A stretch of 64,000 nt of DNA, from assembly GCA_949152475.1 (NCBI GenBank), contig OX424566.1, positions 11,493,177-11,557,176 on the forward strand. The letters run 5' to 3'. The DNA is from Terebella lapidaria (lineage: Eukaryota > Annelida > Polychaeta > Terebellida > Terebellidae). This document shows positions 26,285-37,925 of this stretch, in pieces (the stretch's first letter is position 1; each line of letters begins with the position of its first letter). Made by a program: the position numbers and the translations under genes. The notes under the pieces were generated by a model, which ran no database searches, had not been told where the DNA came from, and worked only from the letters and a program-made list of their open reading frames with translations.

Positions 26285-27910
26285 GTATGTTCATCACATT
26301 GTAACAACTGACACTGGGACATGAAAACTGGTCAACTGTATAGAGAATACAATATTGGTACACCTACAGGCTACAAGTATAAGAGTCTATGTATACATGT
26401 ACTTCTTTACGTATGGACTGTCAACTGGAACACGCTTATGAATACCAAACGGGCACTGGTGGAGACAGAGCATGCAAGTCTCGTATTTCTTTCTGTCTCA
26501 TTCCAATGTCAGTTAATTTTTTAGGCTCTCAGACATGTGCCGTCGTCATGAAATGCTGTTGATTCATTATCCCTTGTGGTGTCTCAGTGTCAATATACAG
26601 TAACAGTTTGCTCTATTACCGAACAATTCAGCGTTAGATTATTGCTGGGTATTATGATTTTTGTTGTTGTTGGAAGTATCCATTGGTTGGTACGTCCATT
26701 CTTCCCTGGTATTTTGAGTAAGTATAATAGTGTATCTTCAAAATGTATATTATCGTTCATAATCATCTTGACTTTATAAGTACAAAGACGGCAATTTTTG
26801 CAACCGGGATTAATTAATGGACACCTGAAAATGACTTCATCAACGTATGTATTTTGTTCGGAACGATCATGCAAAAATATTTGAGTCACAATATGTTTTA
26901 AGGTTGCATTGTGCGATAATTAGAAAAGTCACAACATTTCTCGGTGATTCACCTTTTCGTTTCTTCCAGCGTTTTCATATCACGCATATCATGAATGTAC
27001 ATGTGCATTCCATACACCGGCTTTATTCTAGCAAGGAGGTAGTTCGTTTAAAGTGACGTGTGGAAGGACGATTTAATCCCTCCCAATATGTGAGGCCAAG
27101 GGACACAATTGAATTGTTCACAATTGAAGTGACTTACGCTTTATTATTGTCAAGAAGAGATGGGGTAAAAGATGAGAACATTTTGTAGACACAACAAATT
27201 TATGTAAAATGGTCAGGAAGGATGTCTTTGGGAGTCATCGAATATAGATAGCTTTTCATCATTTTAGGCTTATTTGCATAATGATATAAGAACATTGTGG
27301 ACATGTGACTGGGTTGATGTAGCATTATAAGCTTCTGTGTTGTGGGTGTTTGATTGTGAACAAAAACAATGTCATCACGTTTACATGCCAGCAGCCTGTG
27401 TGATATACACTTAAAATGTAACGTGGTTTATGTGTAAATAGCCTTCAGAAATGCTTCTAGCAGACAACTTGATGAGAATCGCCCAGGGTTCGCTCAGACG
27501 TGCAGTATAACATTCTTGAGATATACTCATATTGTTACTCTTGCAAGTATGATTTGTAGTCACATGGCCAATAACAATGGAATGTTTATTCACAAAAGTT
27601 GGACGATATCAGATCTCCATATCACAGTTAACGTCACAAAATCATGCTATTTACCTGATACCGCGGCCTACATCGGCACGTTTCTGTAGAACTATAATGA
27701 AAATAAGTTTGAAACGCTGTGCGCGTGTATCTAGTTCATCCATTATATCATCATAACTGCTATCTGATACACACACTGTTCCTGTTTTGCAATGGTCATC
27801 CACACTTTTCTATGTGATATTTACCGTCACGATAATTGCTGTACTCTGAATGTGAAACGTGGAACACCGTAACATGAACGTGATGCAACGTGGCATGCAC
27901 TTATTAAATA

Positions 27911-30900
27911 TGTGGCGTTCACATATTGAGCCAGCTCAATACTTTGACACTACACAAACTGCTCACCGATCCCCTGTCATGCCTTCTTCCATTTTTTGTT
28001 TCAGATAGATGACTAATCACTTGCGAATACCAGAGTGATAGAGTGAACGTGAGTATAATATATCAGTGTTCTATTTTGGATGTAATGTGTAACTGATCTT
28101 CAGAGGCAATGCGTCCACATTGAATTTTACTGTTGTTTTAGTTATGAGGATTCGAGGACAATAAGCAAAATACCCACATCGATTAATTTTTGTCCTTCCT
28201 GAAATCATTTGAAACGTGTTCATCTAAGGTTTCATAACTAGGTCCATGCGATATATCAACATATATATTTAGGTCACACGTTTTATTGTCAGAGATCTTT
28301 CATACAGTTACCAAGTGCCATTATGGTTGACAAACCGAGACCCCAAGTATTCATACCAAATTGCCAGAATCAAGTCACCCCCTTTCCTCTAAATCACACC
28401 TCAGTACTGCCCACTCCATGTCATCCACATGAACCTATATATTTCCTTAACGGTACACTTAGAAAAGCGCCCAGACATGGTGAATCACTCGACGATTCTG
28501 GTTAATGAAACCGGGTTCTCTGGTTTATTGGGCCCCACAAGGGGCTCGTGATGGACTTGCGTGTGGGTGTTCTTGATTTATGGAGGTGTTGGAAGATGGT
28601 GTTCATCTTCTAATTCAAGTAAGCATTAGTATCAAATATGGAGGACATTTATAGCAATCACTAGGTCTATTGGGGATACCTTAACAATTGAGACAATCCC
28701 ACCATTATGAAACAGTGCAGTAAAATACAGTAATGTCATATTACTGTGGATACAATGTGATTAAATCTAGTACATGTATATATGTTGCCATCGGTATAGC
28801 AATGATTTTTTATATGTCTGAAATGAAGTCACGTAGCCGTTGTATTCATGGCATGAATCTCATGTTGCGGAATACAACGACGGTTGGGGCATGGTGATAT
28901 ATAAATCTACACTCTGGAATCATTTTATTATGGGAAGTCGTTGATTGGCTGAGTAGAGTTCAGTATATCTTTGGCATTTATTTACACGAATGAAACCTTG
29001 TCTGGCTGACCGATAGATATATTGATATACAAAAGTACATATTCACCCAATGCCATGGAGTAAGTGAGAAAAGTTAGAACTCATTTTGTGACTGTCCGTG
29101 TTGCTGTTACATCTATGCCTTCAGGATGTGCAATATGAGTTGATTACATATCCATTATACAATTTCAATTAGTCACTTCAAAGTTAGATCGTGAAGCAAG
29201 AGCTATGTGATATGTCTGTACGGATATTAATTGACCTGATTTTTCATCAACTGTACCGAGTACAGCAAAGAAATGTGAAAAAAAATATTACAGAGTAAAC
29301 TGGGAAGTATTAATTTTTCTCATGTTTCTGCCGAGATGAAATTATTGGATATATCCAATCAAATTTTGTTGTCACGTGCTGTGTTATACTTTGCCTTAAC
29401 ACAAGAAAATATTTTTTATGTATTCATTAACTGCAATGACAGTACAGTCTGTTATCGAGTTGGGAACATTGTCAAGAAACGTTTGAACTATAGAAGATTA
29501 TCGTTCTACAACTTCCATTTTCTTGCAAATCTGTTGTAAAATTCAATGTCAGTTTGACAGGTAAATTCATCTTTTCACAGATGACGGTGGAGGGTTGAAG
29601 ATGTATTCTCACTCTGAAAATGAGACTATCAAACTGATTGTGCAAAACTGATTTTGACCAACACAATTCCGCCTATGTAGATAGTTGATATTTCAACCCT
29701 TGGGTATTATTTTGAACCACAATGTGTCATTGTCGTCAACATTGGGGTAACATTATACATAATGGTTGTACAGTATTGCTTTACTTAGAACCATCAAAAA
29801 TGACAAATAATGGTGTAAAATAAAACGTGCTTGATTTCGAACATGTTTCCCTATTCTGTGTACTTATGCGTGTATAAGTATTCTACCTGGATCTTTGTAG
29901 GATTGAAACCTGCTATTGACTCTTGTAGTTGCCATTTAGTTATGAATGTTCTTAGTTATGCATATTCTTAGAAAATGAGTTGTTTAGATATACATATTTT
30001 GATTGGAATACAGTGACAATTTGCATAGGGTATAACTGGGACGTAAAGTATGCTATCAATATATGTGGCTGATATTAAAATTGACATATAAATGTATACG
30101 ATTTTCTTTATTTGTTAAAACAACATTATGGACCAATGCATGATGATGAAAACGACCAGATATCATTCGTCTCACAAGCTATCTATTCTATTCAGTGTAT
30201 TTATCATTGAGTCTATTGCAATAGATGACAATTGCTAGAATCCTGATGGCCGTGAGACCTCAGAGGTATCATTCTTACTCAGGTTCGCCGACAAATGAGG
30301 CGAAAATTATCGGTTTCTCCTAATTCAACTTTGGGACGTCTAAGCAGATATATTGTCCTGATTGGGGGCTTTGGGATTTATTTCTTCGAGACGATAATGT
30401 ATGATTCATGGTAGCATAGGTCATGAACTACAACAATCAGAGATGAGAAATATCAATATAAATTATTTCCGATACATTTTTGTTGATTTCTTGAAATGTC
30501 TGGGTGGAAACATTTGAAGAAAAGAAATCAAAATGTATTTTCAACAACTGAAAACTTGTTGGAACTTGCACTGGAGAAAGTGAAAATAATATTTTACATA
30601 TGTGCCATGTGAACCCATTTATTGTGAAGGAGGTATATCGAAGCTAGAATAACTACTCCATTGTGCATGAATGAACGTACCTATAAAATACATAAAGACT
30701 GATATTAATAGAACTATATTTACATCTATATTACAAGTAGTGATAACAGTGTTAGCCTCATTTAATTAACGTCATCAATTCTATGACCTGCAGAGGAATG
30801 AATCATTTATGTTCCACCAATGTGACCGATGGGCATAATGCACATCCAAAGAATACTTTGCATGATCCGAGATCAATAGTTGTGACAAATATCCGAGTGT

Positions 30901-31214
30901 ATTTTGAAATAGACATATGGAATGCGATAAACCAACAGAATAAACTACATTATGATTTTCCTGTGCTGAAGCTGATCATGCTTTTTAGTGGCCCCAGCAT
31001 TGAAGAGCGGGTGGTGTATTTCGCACTCATGTAAAATGAGTGTCACATATCAGGATAAAAAGACTACGTCAAATCGAAGAAATTCAAACAATAATGAATA
31101 CCGGTACGTAGCGGATACATGTATATGTTTTAATAACAAAGAGGATTCTCATGCCTATCGGAGGCACGAGGTATTCACATATACTCATATTTCACATAAC
31201 AGTATATTTCATAT
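27911..31214. repeat. Long duplicated unit P, copy 1
   Basis: Blocks recur in the same order at 42370-46330, partly at 48900-51326, and at 60440-63980. Examples are the splice-flanked segment at 28005, the block at 28440-28610 (matching 42988, 49230 and 61077), the block at 29100-29260 (gatgtgcaatatgag; matching 45270, 50040 and 61660) and 30222-30450 (cctcagaggtatcattctt; matching 46048, 59100 and 63070). No reading frame is kept across copies. Confidence 0.7.
28005..28048 (+). other. Exon-like segment with splice-like borders
   Basis: A 44-base segment is preceded by a pyrimidine-rich tttttgtttcag and followed by GTGAGT. The copy at 60518-60555 is bordered by gtttcag and GTAAGT, and the copies at 42462-42572 keep the core (gatgac, aataccagag) but have lost the AG. 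This may be a remnant exon of a duplicated transcript; no adjoining exons were identified. Confidence 0.35.
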
Positions 31215-31426
31215 TAGGCCAGCGGCACAGTCCCCAAATTTTTGAATTTAATCAACCAGCTGTACACAAAGCTGAAACAGGTCTTAAATGAAAGATATGA
31301 ATCTCTAGAACATATTTAGCCCTGTTGTAGTAACTTTTTCTTGTGCGGTCTGTGAAATTTTCGCATTTGATGACCCTACCATTAAATTTTCAAAGAATTT
31401 TTTTTCTCAGTCCAGTAATGCAGCAG
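31215..31426 (+). repeat. Left inverted arm of the 3.66 kb structure
   Basis: About 212 bases matching the reverse complement of 34656-34876 over nearly the whole length, with small gaps near the outer end. Confidence 0.85.
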
Positions 31427-31445
31427 ACTGTAGAGTCGATAGTAA

Positions 31446-32048
31446 GCGAGATATAAGCCATTTTGTGCTCTGACCTTGAAACTGAGGTCAGAGGTCAAAT
31501 TCAAGGTCACGAGAATATTCAGCATATATCATTTCCTATGTGTCCACAATTGATTCCTAGTCTCTAATCTCAATATTAAGTGAGGTATTAGGCATAATGT
31601 GTCTCATTATAAAGCATAGGAGAATTTAACATGGGAAAGTCCCATTTGGGCCGAGTTTGGGCCAAAATGGCCCACTTCGAGCGATTCAAGTGCAACGAAA
31701 TTTATAGACATCATAGGAGTACATATGAGGAGTGTTATGTATCAAAAAGAAAAAAAGTTACTGAACAGATTTTGAGAAAATGGCCACCAAAGTCCAAAAT
31801 CAGACATTTTTCGTCGAAAATGGCCGCCTTTTCGAAAAAAATGTGAAAATCAAAAAACTAAAAAATACCTCCTTATTGAATTATTTTTAAGTATTTTTGT
31901 GCAAAATTTCAGAAAAATTCGCCCGTAAACAAAAAAGATAAAAATGTGGACGACGACGACGACGACGATGGACGACGACGATGGACGACAGACGACGGAC
32001 GCAACGCCATGCCAATAGGTTATCGGACCATAGGTCCGGTAACCTAAA
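31446..32048 (+). repeat. Interspersed repeat family R1, copy 2
   Basis: Fuller version of the family at 12237-12735, including the tgaccttgaa and aaggtca words, the ggccgcc word, a (gac)n tract at 31950-31987 and the terminal palindrome ggttatcggacc / ggtccggtaacc (32018-32044). Confidence 0.8.
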
Positions 32049-32083
32049 AACCGAGAAAATGAAGTGGAGGGAGGGTGGGGAAA

Positions 32084-33149
32084 TACGGAAGCTCTGAAAG
32101 GACATCGTGAAAAAAAAAAGATATCTCGTATATACGACATATTATCTCGTATATAAGACTTATGTATATCTCGTATATACGACATATTACCTAGTATATA
32201 CGAATTGTCTGTCTCTCGTGTATATGTTATTATAATCTCATACATACGACTTGTATATCTCGTATATACGACATAATTATCTTGTATATACGACTTATGA
32301 CTTTTTGGCGTACCTTGCAACTTGAATTTACATCGCTGGCATCTACCGTATTGGCGCGCATATAAGGACATGTCCTTATATGTGAGCATGTCCTTATATC
32401 AGGACATAAAAACATGTTTTAATATGTGAATTTTTTTTTGAAATTAAGGCCTAAACATCTGACCCACATTTTGCATGTCGCTGATCACACGTTGTGAAAA
32501 ATGATGAAACCCATATATTCAGTGAAACACGTGTAGCACGTACCTATATCATGTGCGACGTATCAATCTTGAACATATAGTCTTGTGTTCTTGAAATTAA
32601 ATCGTATACATGTCAAAGTGTATGTGTTATAAACCTACAGGGAATTGTGTGTCACCCAAACGGACATAAATAATTGCGCCAGCATTTATTTATGCCCTCA
32701 TTTTTCAGTTCATAGAAGTGTATATAGTGTCCTTATATGTGAATGAACGGGGTGTTCTTATGTCTGGATATAAGGAAGTGTCCTTATAAGACAACACGTT
32801 TTGAATTTTTGATATATTGTGAAAACAATCCACATATAAGGAGATGTCCTTATATGCGCTTCATTACGGTATGGAAAACCACTGATGAAATGCGAATTGA
32901 CAATTCATTGATAATTATGTCGTATATACGAGATATGTAAGTCGTATATACGAGATATTCAAGTCGTATATACGAGATAATATGTCGTACATACGACATA
33001 TACACAAGTCATATATACGAAATAATATGTCGTACATACGACATATACACAAGTCGTAGATACGACATATACACAAGTCGTATACGAGATAATATGTCGT
33101 ATATACGAGATATTATTTTTTTTCACCATGTCCTCTCAGAGCTTCCGTA
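32084..33149. mobile_element. Foldback element of nested palindromes
   Basis: The ends are inverted: TACGGAAGCTCTGA at 32084 and its complement ending at 33149, flanked by GGAAA on both sides (32079-32083 and 33150-33154), a likely 5-base TSD. Just inside each end is a run of short palindromic units (tcgtatatacga) separated by acatatta-like spacers, about 200 bases long on each side. Next comes an inner inverted pair built on ataaggacatgtccttat (32355-32405 and 32750-32870). The core 32430-32730 is unique. Total length is 1,066 bp and it has no protein-coding capacity that I trust. Confidence 0.85.
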
Positions 33150-33370
33150 GGAAAAGATGTGTGAACGCCACAACAGCAAAACGCGCAATGCGAAGGGCGG
33201 CAAAGGAGAAAAATTTAAAAACCAAAAAGGCCATTAACGGGAGGGCCGTTGGACGCCCCGGGGAAGCTGGCAGGTCCTTGGAGTCCCTGAGGACATACAA
33301 CAGGCTCCAGAGATCTGGTGCCAGGTACGCGCTGGTCCGGAGTTCTTTAAATAAAATTAATTCTGAATAA
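33128..33370 (+). CDS. Small very basic ORF, unknown
   Basis: An 80-codon frame rich in Arg and Lys (RRKR, KRAMRRAAK, KTKKAINGR) followed by a Gly/Pro/Arg stretch (RAVGRPGEAGRS) and LRTYNRLQ. The ATG lies within the foldback TIR, so this start can only be as old as that insertion; codons from 33155 on are outside it. The segment 33155-33345 is clearly more GC-rich than its surroundings, which suggests different origin, perhaps a fragment of a transposon-encoded or histone-like basic protein. I do not recognise a family, and it may not be translated. Confidence 0.25.
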   Translation: MSSQSFRRKRCVNATTAKRAMRRAAKEKNLKTKKAINGRAVGRPGEAGRSLESLRTYNRLQRSGARYALVRSSLNKINSE

Positions 33371-33623
33371 AATGCTGATAAAGTAGTTGAATAGAATTAT
33401 TATTGATGTTGGAACGATGACCATTACCTCTCTTGTTGAGCTGTCCTTTGGTTTCTCCAATATATACGAGACGACATATAGTGCACTCAATTCCATATAT
33501 GTTATTGCTAGTCTTGTAATTGATGTTTTCAAGAATGACGTAGCAAGAATGACGTAGTTGTCGACGTATTCGATATGACGACGTTAACTCAGTGAAAATG
33601 GATGAGAGAATGAGACGTATCAC
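33357..33623 (-). pseudogene. GIY-YIG endonuclease fragment (Penelope-like)
   Basis: The minus-strand frame includes NNIYGIECTICRLVYIGETK, then GQLNKR and a GHRSNI tail. This matches the GIY-YIG pattern (IY..C..C...YIGET...L..R...H) with the paired Cys typical of Penelope-like elements. In those elements the domain follows the RT and cuts DNA to prime copying. No RT adjoins it here, so it is an isolated fragment. Confidence 0.7.
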
Positions 33624-33651
33624 TGCAGCTTGTAGATCAAAAACATATTAA

Positions 33652-33807
33652 GTGATTCATGGACATCTCGTACCGCAGTGGACAAAGTTTATGGCATTGT
33701 CGTCTAACAAGACCGGCTTGACCGAATTCCTCTGCAAATACATCAGCCAGCATGTCCCAACATTCAAGGAGCGAAATCAAATCGAATCAAATTTATTTGG
33801 CTTATAA
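33652..33807 (+). pseudogene. Fragment of a transposon-type protein
   Basis: An open stretch of 51 codons bounded by stops reads VPQWTKFMALSSNKTGLTEF, then LCKYISQHVP. The pattern of Trp-x-x-Phe, then NKT and FL, is one I associate with large unnamed proteins of invertebrate transposable elements. The assignment is from memory and weak. A Cys-rich fragment follows in the same frame 90 bases on. Confidence 0.35.
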
Positions 33808-33897
33808 CTATGATACAACACACTTACAAACACCGAAATAGCCGGGTCACCACATAGCTTGGTAAAGCTGTCTTCCTGTGGTGTCCTTTATTCCTAA

Positions 33898-34155
33898 TTC
33901 TTCGAAGGCCCTACATCAGCTGAAATCTTGCTGGAACTTGTGTGTTCATGTCGTGGCAGTGAACCTAGCTGTACCAACAACTGCGCATGTACATGTGCCA
34001 GCAGCAATCTGCCTTGGACTGGGGAGTGCCTTCGCGCAAAACTGAAACACGAATGCGGCAATACCAGATGCACGTATTTCATGCCTTCATGGTCATATTT
34101 ATTGGCAGAGAACGGGTTATTATTTACCAAAAACGTTAACAATGTACATATTTGA
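33898..34155 (+). pseudogene. Cys-rich fragment, possibly the C-terminus of the same protein
   Basis: Begins after a stop at 33895-33897 and reads FEGPTSAEILLELVCSCRG, then a run of Cys residues (SCTNNCACTCASS, GEC, ECGN). Such CxC...C..C tails close several transposon-related proteins of invertebrates. It has no ATG near the start and shares a frame with the fragment at 33652-33807, so I read both as remains of one gene. Confidence 0.35.
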
Positions 34156-34169
34156 CTGGAAATATGCAT

Positions 34170-34655
34170 CTTATCCATTCAATTTTGTGATTTCCGGATT
34201 CTTTGACCCGGAGAACATAGGGTTACATACCATTTCCACCTTCACAGACCAAATATTCACAAAAATATAGCACAAAATAGGATTTTCGATAATGGCGGAT
34301 TTGCTGTTCCTATTTGACGTATATAACACAATTTCTCCTGCAATAACACACTTATTATGTATATATATATGTCCAGACTGGTACAGTACCGTTATAAAAA
34401 TGTTAAATTCAATATGGTTACTAGGTGACTTACTATGCGGATTACCTAAGCTAATAGCTTTACAATATATCACGAAAAGGAGCCTTGAATGGCGGCCATC
34501 TTGGATTTGTTCAAAATGGCCGCCATGTTGGGTTCCCACCTTCGCTTTCGCCAGATATTGAAAGTATATGTTCTGTTTTGTGTCTGTTCCAAACATAATG
34601 CATATTGACTGATATTAACATTTGTTTGGATAAGTTTACTGACTATATTGCATAT
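34170..34655. other. Non-genic interior of the 3.66 kb structure
   Basis: No gene seen. It includes a small inverted pair around atggcggccatcttgg and aaatggccgccatgttgg near 34488-34530, a word common in interspersed repeats of this window. Confidence 0.5.
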
Positions 34656-34876
34656 CTGCTGCATTACTGTACTGGGAAAAAAAATCTTAAAAAATTTATT
34701 GGTAGGGTCATCAAATGCGAAAATTTTATAGACCGCACAACAAAAAGTTACTACAACAGGGCTAAATATGTTCTAGAGATTCATATCTTTCATTTAAGAC
34801 CTGTTTCAGCTTTGTGTACAGCTGGTTGATTAAACTCCTTAAATAGAGCCCATTTACAGGTTCCACCGCTGGCCTA
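34656..34876 (-). repeat. Right inverted arm of the 3.66 kb structure
   Basis: Inverted counterpart of 31215-31426, ending ...CCGCTGGCCTA at 34876. Confidence 0.85.
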
Positions 34877-36031
34877 TATAGGATACATCATGCCTTGGAA
34901 AGAAAGCAAAAATGCCATCAGGTGATGATCGGTGATGCTATATAAATGACACCTGGCACTCAATACTTGAGTTAGGAATACCGTGATGGGCTTTGTACTG
35001 GAAGGTTTGATCCAGGGGATTGTTAACTGCATTTATTGTGGTTTGAAATACAAGTGGAAAGATGTTTGATTAGTGTGGAACAATATACCACGATTGTTCC
35101 CGAACACATGTTCAGTGGTATACGTGCAAACTGCCTAGAATTGAATGCACTAAATAACACAACATGTGAAAAATTCATATCCGGATCCTACATTCACCTG
35201 ACACTCACTAGAGTTTCAGAGAATTTTAAATCAACCTAGTCTTCTAAGGGTAGCCTCGTGTCCTCAATATTAGTCTATGTGTTTCTCAAACTGCATGGAA
35301 TACTCAAGAAATGAGTTCCAACCCTTGAACAACTGGTTTCTAGACTGTCGCGGTTTCGCCGTGTTTACATGCTTCTCTAGTGCCATTTAAAGTATGGTTT
35401 TGGCGTATGCTGATAGTAATAGGATATTATGGTCTGGAAATGTAGTCTATGCCAGTTCTAGTTACCTGCTTTTGTCCATTTCTGAAATTGTATGTTCTCC
35501 TTCACTTACTGTGGTAGTTATATGACCTCGTTAGAGGCCGTGGTGTATGTCCATCCATGAATAACTGATGACTGCCAACACATTTTGTTGCAAACATATG
35601 GCAATCGGAAATTATGATCATGTTGTTTAATATAAATTGCACTGTGAAACTGATATTTGCGCAACTTTTTGTTCATTTCCCATGTTCGACATTCAGAATT
35701 TGGAAGGAAATAATTTGTCAACGATAGAAATTGTCTGTATTTTGGGCCTACTAAACGGCGAATTTCCCGATATGAAAGTTAGACACCCACAAGGAAGGGA
35801 AAAGAGACTTTGGACACATGTAATAACCAATTGGGCACTAGTGGAGACAAGACATGCACATCTCGTATTCGTCGTCTTCTGCCTCCATTGTCGAGAGGTG
35901 GCCGTTAATTTTTCCAGGCCCCAGACATGTGCTGTCGTCACGGAATGCTGTTGATGTATAATTGTATCCCCCGAACAAAGTTCGGCGGATACTATGGATT
36001 TGGCTTCGTCGTCCGCGTCCGCAGAGATTTT
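34877..36031. repeat. Duplicated unit Q and start of a further copy of the A/B unit
   Basis: The block 35240-35580 resembles 46370-46760 and 60010-60150 (ctggtttctagact, tccatttctgaaattgta, gtggtagttatatga). The block 35820-35950 resembles copies A (22014-22135) and B (26450-26570), with acatgtgctgtcgtcacgga. A short palindrome gaacaaagttc lies at about 35975. No gene recognised. Confidence 0.6.
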
Positions 36032-36400
36032 CTTGTGAACACGCTACAGGACGCAATTCTCACCCGATCACCATTATTTTTTGCAGGCACATATATAATG
36101 GTAAGATCCCGACACCAATCGATTTTGGTTGCCGTGGCAACTGAATTGGTCGTTTGGGGACACATTTTGCATTAAAAACAGCCTGTTTGAGACACATGGC
36201 TTGTGAACGCGCTACAGGCCGCAATTCTCACCCGATCACCATTATTTTTTACAGGCACATATATTATGGTAAGATCCCGACACCAATCGATTTTGGTTGC
36301 CGTGGCAACTGAATTGGTCGTTTGGGGACACATTTTGCGTTGAAAACAGCCTGTTTGAGACACATGGCTTGTGAACGCTCTACGGATGGCAATTTTTGAC
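36032..36400. repeat. 168 bp tandem repeat
   Basis: The word cttgtgaac recurs at 36032, 36200 and 36368, an exact 168-base period. The first two units are almost identical (accattattttttgcaggca, ttggttgccgtggcaactga, cctgtttgagacacatgg) and the third is cut short. High similarity means the duplication is recent. Confidence 0.95.
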
Positions 36401-36638
36401 GAATCTCGATAATATTTGGAAGTTCTGTTGGGAAGGTCTGTCACACGAAACCAATCGTTTTTTAGAATGATCATATAAATATTATTATGTTAACAGCCTA
36501 ACTTATTACAGAATTTTGAAATATCCATTTTGACATGTGAGATCATTCCAATAGCCTGTATAATGGAATGTAATGACACTGGTTTCTTGTTCAGAATGGA
36601 GAACTGATGTTTTCAGTGAAAACAGGACAATATTACTG
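36401..36638. other. Non-genic spacer between arrays
   Basis: AT-rich; nothing recognised. Confidence 0.5.
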
Positions 36639-37480
36639 AATAAGTTAACATTAGTTTTACTAGTTAAGTCTATTATTGTCCACAATAAAAGTAGTTAAGA
36701 CGAGAAACATTTATTATTAAGCTCAACAAGGTAAAGGTTTTGTCCAGTACAGATTTCATGGGTGTAACTGAATAAGTTAATATTATTTTTAATAGTTAAG
36801 TCTATTATTGACCACAATAAAAATAGTTAAGACATGAAATATTTATTATTAACCTCAACAAGGTAAATATTTTGTCCAGTACAAATTTCATTGGTGAAAC
36901 CGAATAAGTTAACATTATTTTCACTAGTTAAGTCTATTATTGACCACAATAAAAATAGTTAAGAGGAGAAATATTTATTATTAAGCTCAACAAGGTTAAA
37001 GTATGTCCAGTACAGATTTCATGGGTGTACTGAATAAGTTAACATTATTTTTACTAGTTAAGTCTATTATTGACCACAATAAAAATAGTTAAGACAAGAA
37101 ATATTTATTATTGGGCTCAACAAGGTAAAGATTCTGTCCAGTAGACATTTTATGTCTGTAACCAAATAAGTTAACATTTTTTTTGCTAGTTAAGTCTATT
37201 ATTGACCTCAATAAAAATAGTTAAGATGAGAAACAATTATTATTTAGCTCAACAAGGTTAAGGTTTTGTCCGGTAGTAATTTCTGGGTGTAACCGAATAT
37301 GTTAACATTATTTTTACATGTTAAGTTTATTATTGACCACAATGAAAATAGTTAAGACAAGAAATATTTATTATTGGGCTCAACAAGGTGAAGGCTTTGT
37401 CCAGTAGAGATTTTATGGCTGTGACCAAATAAGTTAACATTATTTCTTGCTAGTTAAGTCTATTATTGATCACAATAGCT
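36639..37480. repeat. About 132 bp tandem array
   Basis: The word aataagttaaca or a variant recurs at 36639, 36771, 36903, 37033, 37165, 37296 and 37428, spacing 130-132 bases. Each unit carries agttaagtctattattg, cacaataaaaatagttaaga, tttattatt and caacaaggt. There are about 6.5 units with visible divergence. Confidence 0.95.
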
Positions 37481-37498
37481 TTTCATGAAAACATTGAT

Positions 37499-37925
37499 CA
37501 ACTTTTACTTTGAATTTCAACTTGAGACCATGTTTGGCACAAATTATGAGTTAAAATATAACTTATGGTGAAAAATTCGATCTGGCTCCAATTTCTTCAT
37601 CTTGAAATGCAGTTTTGGTCAACTTTTACTTTGAATTTCAACTTGAAAGCATGTTTGGCACATATTAAAGGTCGAAATGTAACTTATGGTGAAAAGTTCG
37701 ATCTGGCTCCATTTTCGTCATCTTGAAATGCAGTTTTGGTCAATTTTTAGTTTGAATTTCAACTTGAAACCATGTTTGGCACATATTATGAGTTAAAATA
37801 TAACTTATGATGAAAAGTTTGATCTGGCTCCAATTTCGTCATCTTGAAATGCATTTTTGGTCAAATTTTACTTTGAATTTCAACTTGGAACCAAGTTTGT
37901 AAGAACTCTGAGTTGAAATATAAAT
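37499..37925. repeat. 121 bp tandem array
   Basis: The words ttttactttgaatttcaact, catgtttggcaca, gatctggctccaattt and catcttgaaatgca recur with starts at 37499, 37620, 37741 and 37862, an exact 121-base period, about 3.5 units. It abuts the 132 bp array but shares no obvious sequence with it. Confidence 0.95.

Larger units (their letters stand above)
23575..27910. repeat. Segmental duplication unit, copy B
   Basis: Aligns in order with copy A directly upstream, giving a tandem pair with a period of about 4.5-5 kb. It differs by insertions: a MITE (24114-24410), an inverted R1 copy (25215-25560) and a Penelope-like 3' fragment (26085-26284), none of which is in copy A at the matching places. 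No gene recognised. Confidence 0.7.
31215..34876. mobile_element. 3.66 kb structure with 0.2 kb inverted ends
   Basis: The arm 31215-31426 (starting TAGGCCAGCGG) is the inverted counterpart of 34656-34876, with shared runs such as ttaatcaaccagctgtacac, gatatgaatctctagaacat and catttgatgaccctacca. This looks like a DNA transposon or composite with long TIRs. Flanking ATAT and TATA leave the TSD unclear. Inside are an R1 repeat, a 1.07 kb foldback, a basic ORF, a GIY-YIG fragment and two protein-like fragments. The surrounding duplicated unit continues on both sides (27911-31214, then 35240 on), consistent with insertion. No transposase was recognised. Confidence 0.7.

Noticed and set aside
35637..35954. 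105-codon frame as a gene
   Set aside because: The copies of the same block in units A and B are frameshifted or have stops, and only the last nine residues are shared.
36172..36474. 100-codon minus-strand frame
   Set aside because: It is produced by the 168 bp tandem repeat, a multiple of three, and repeats the same peptide.
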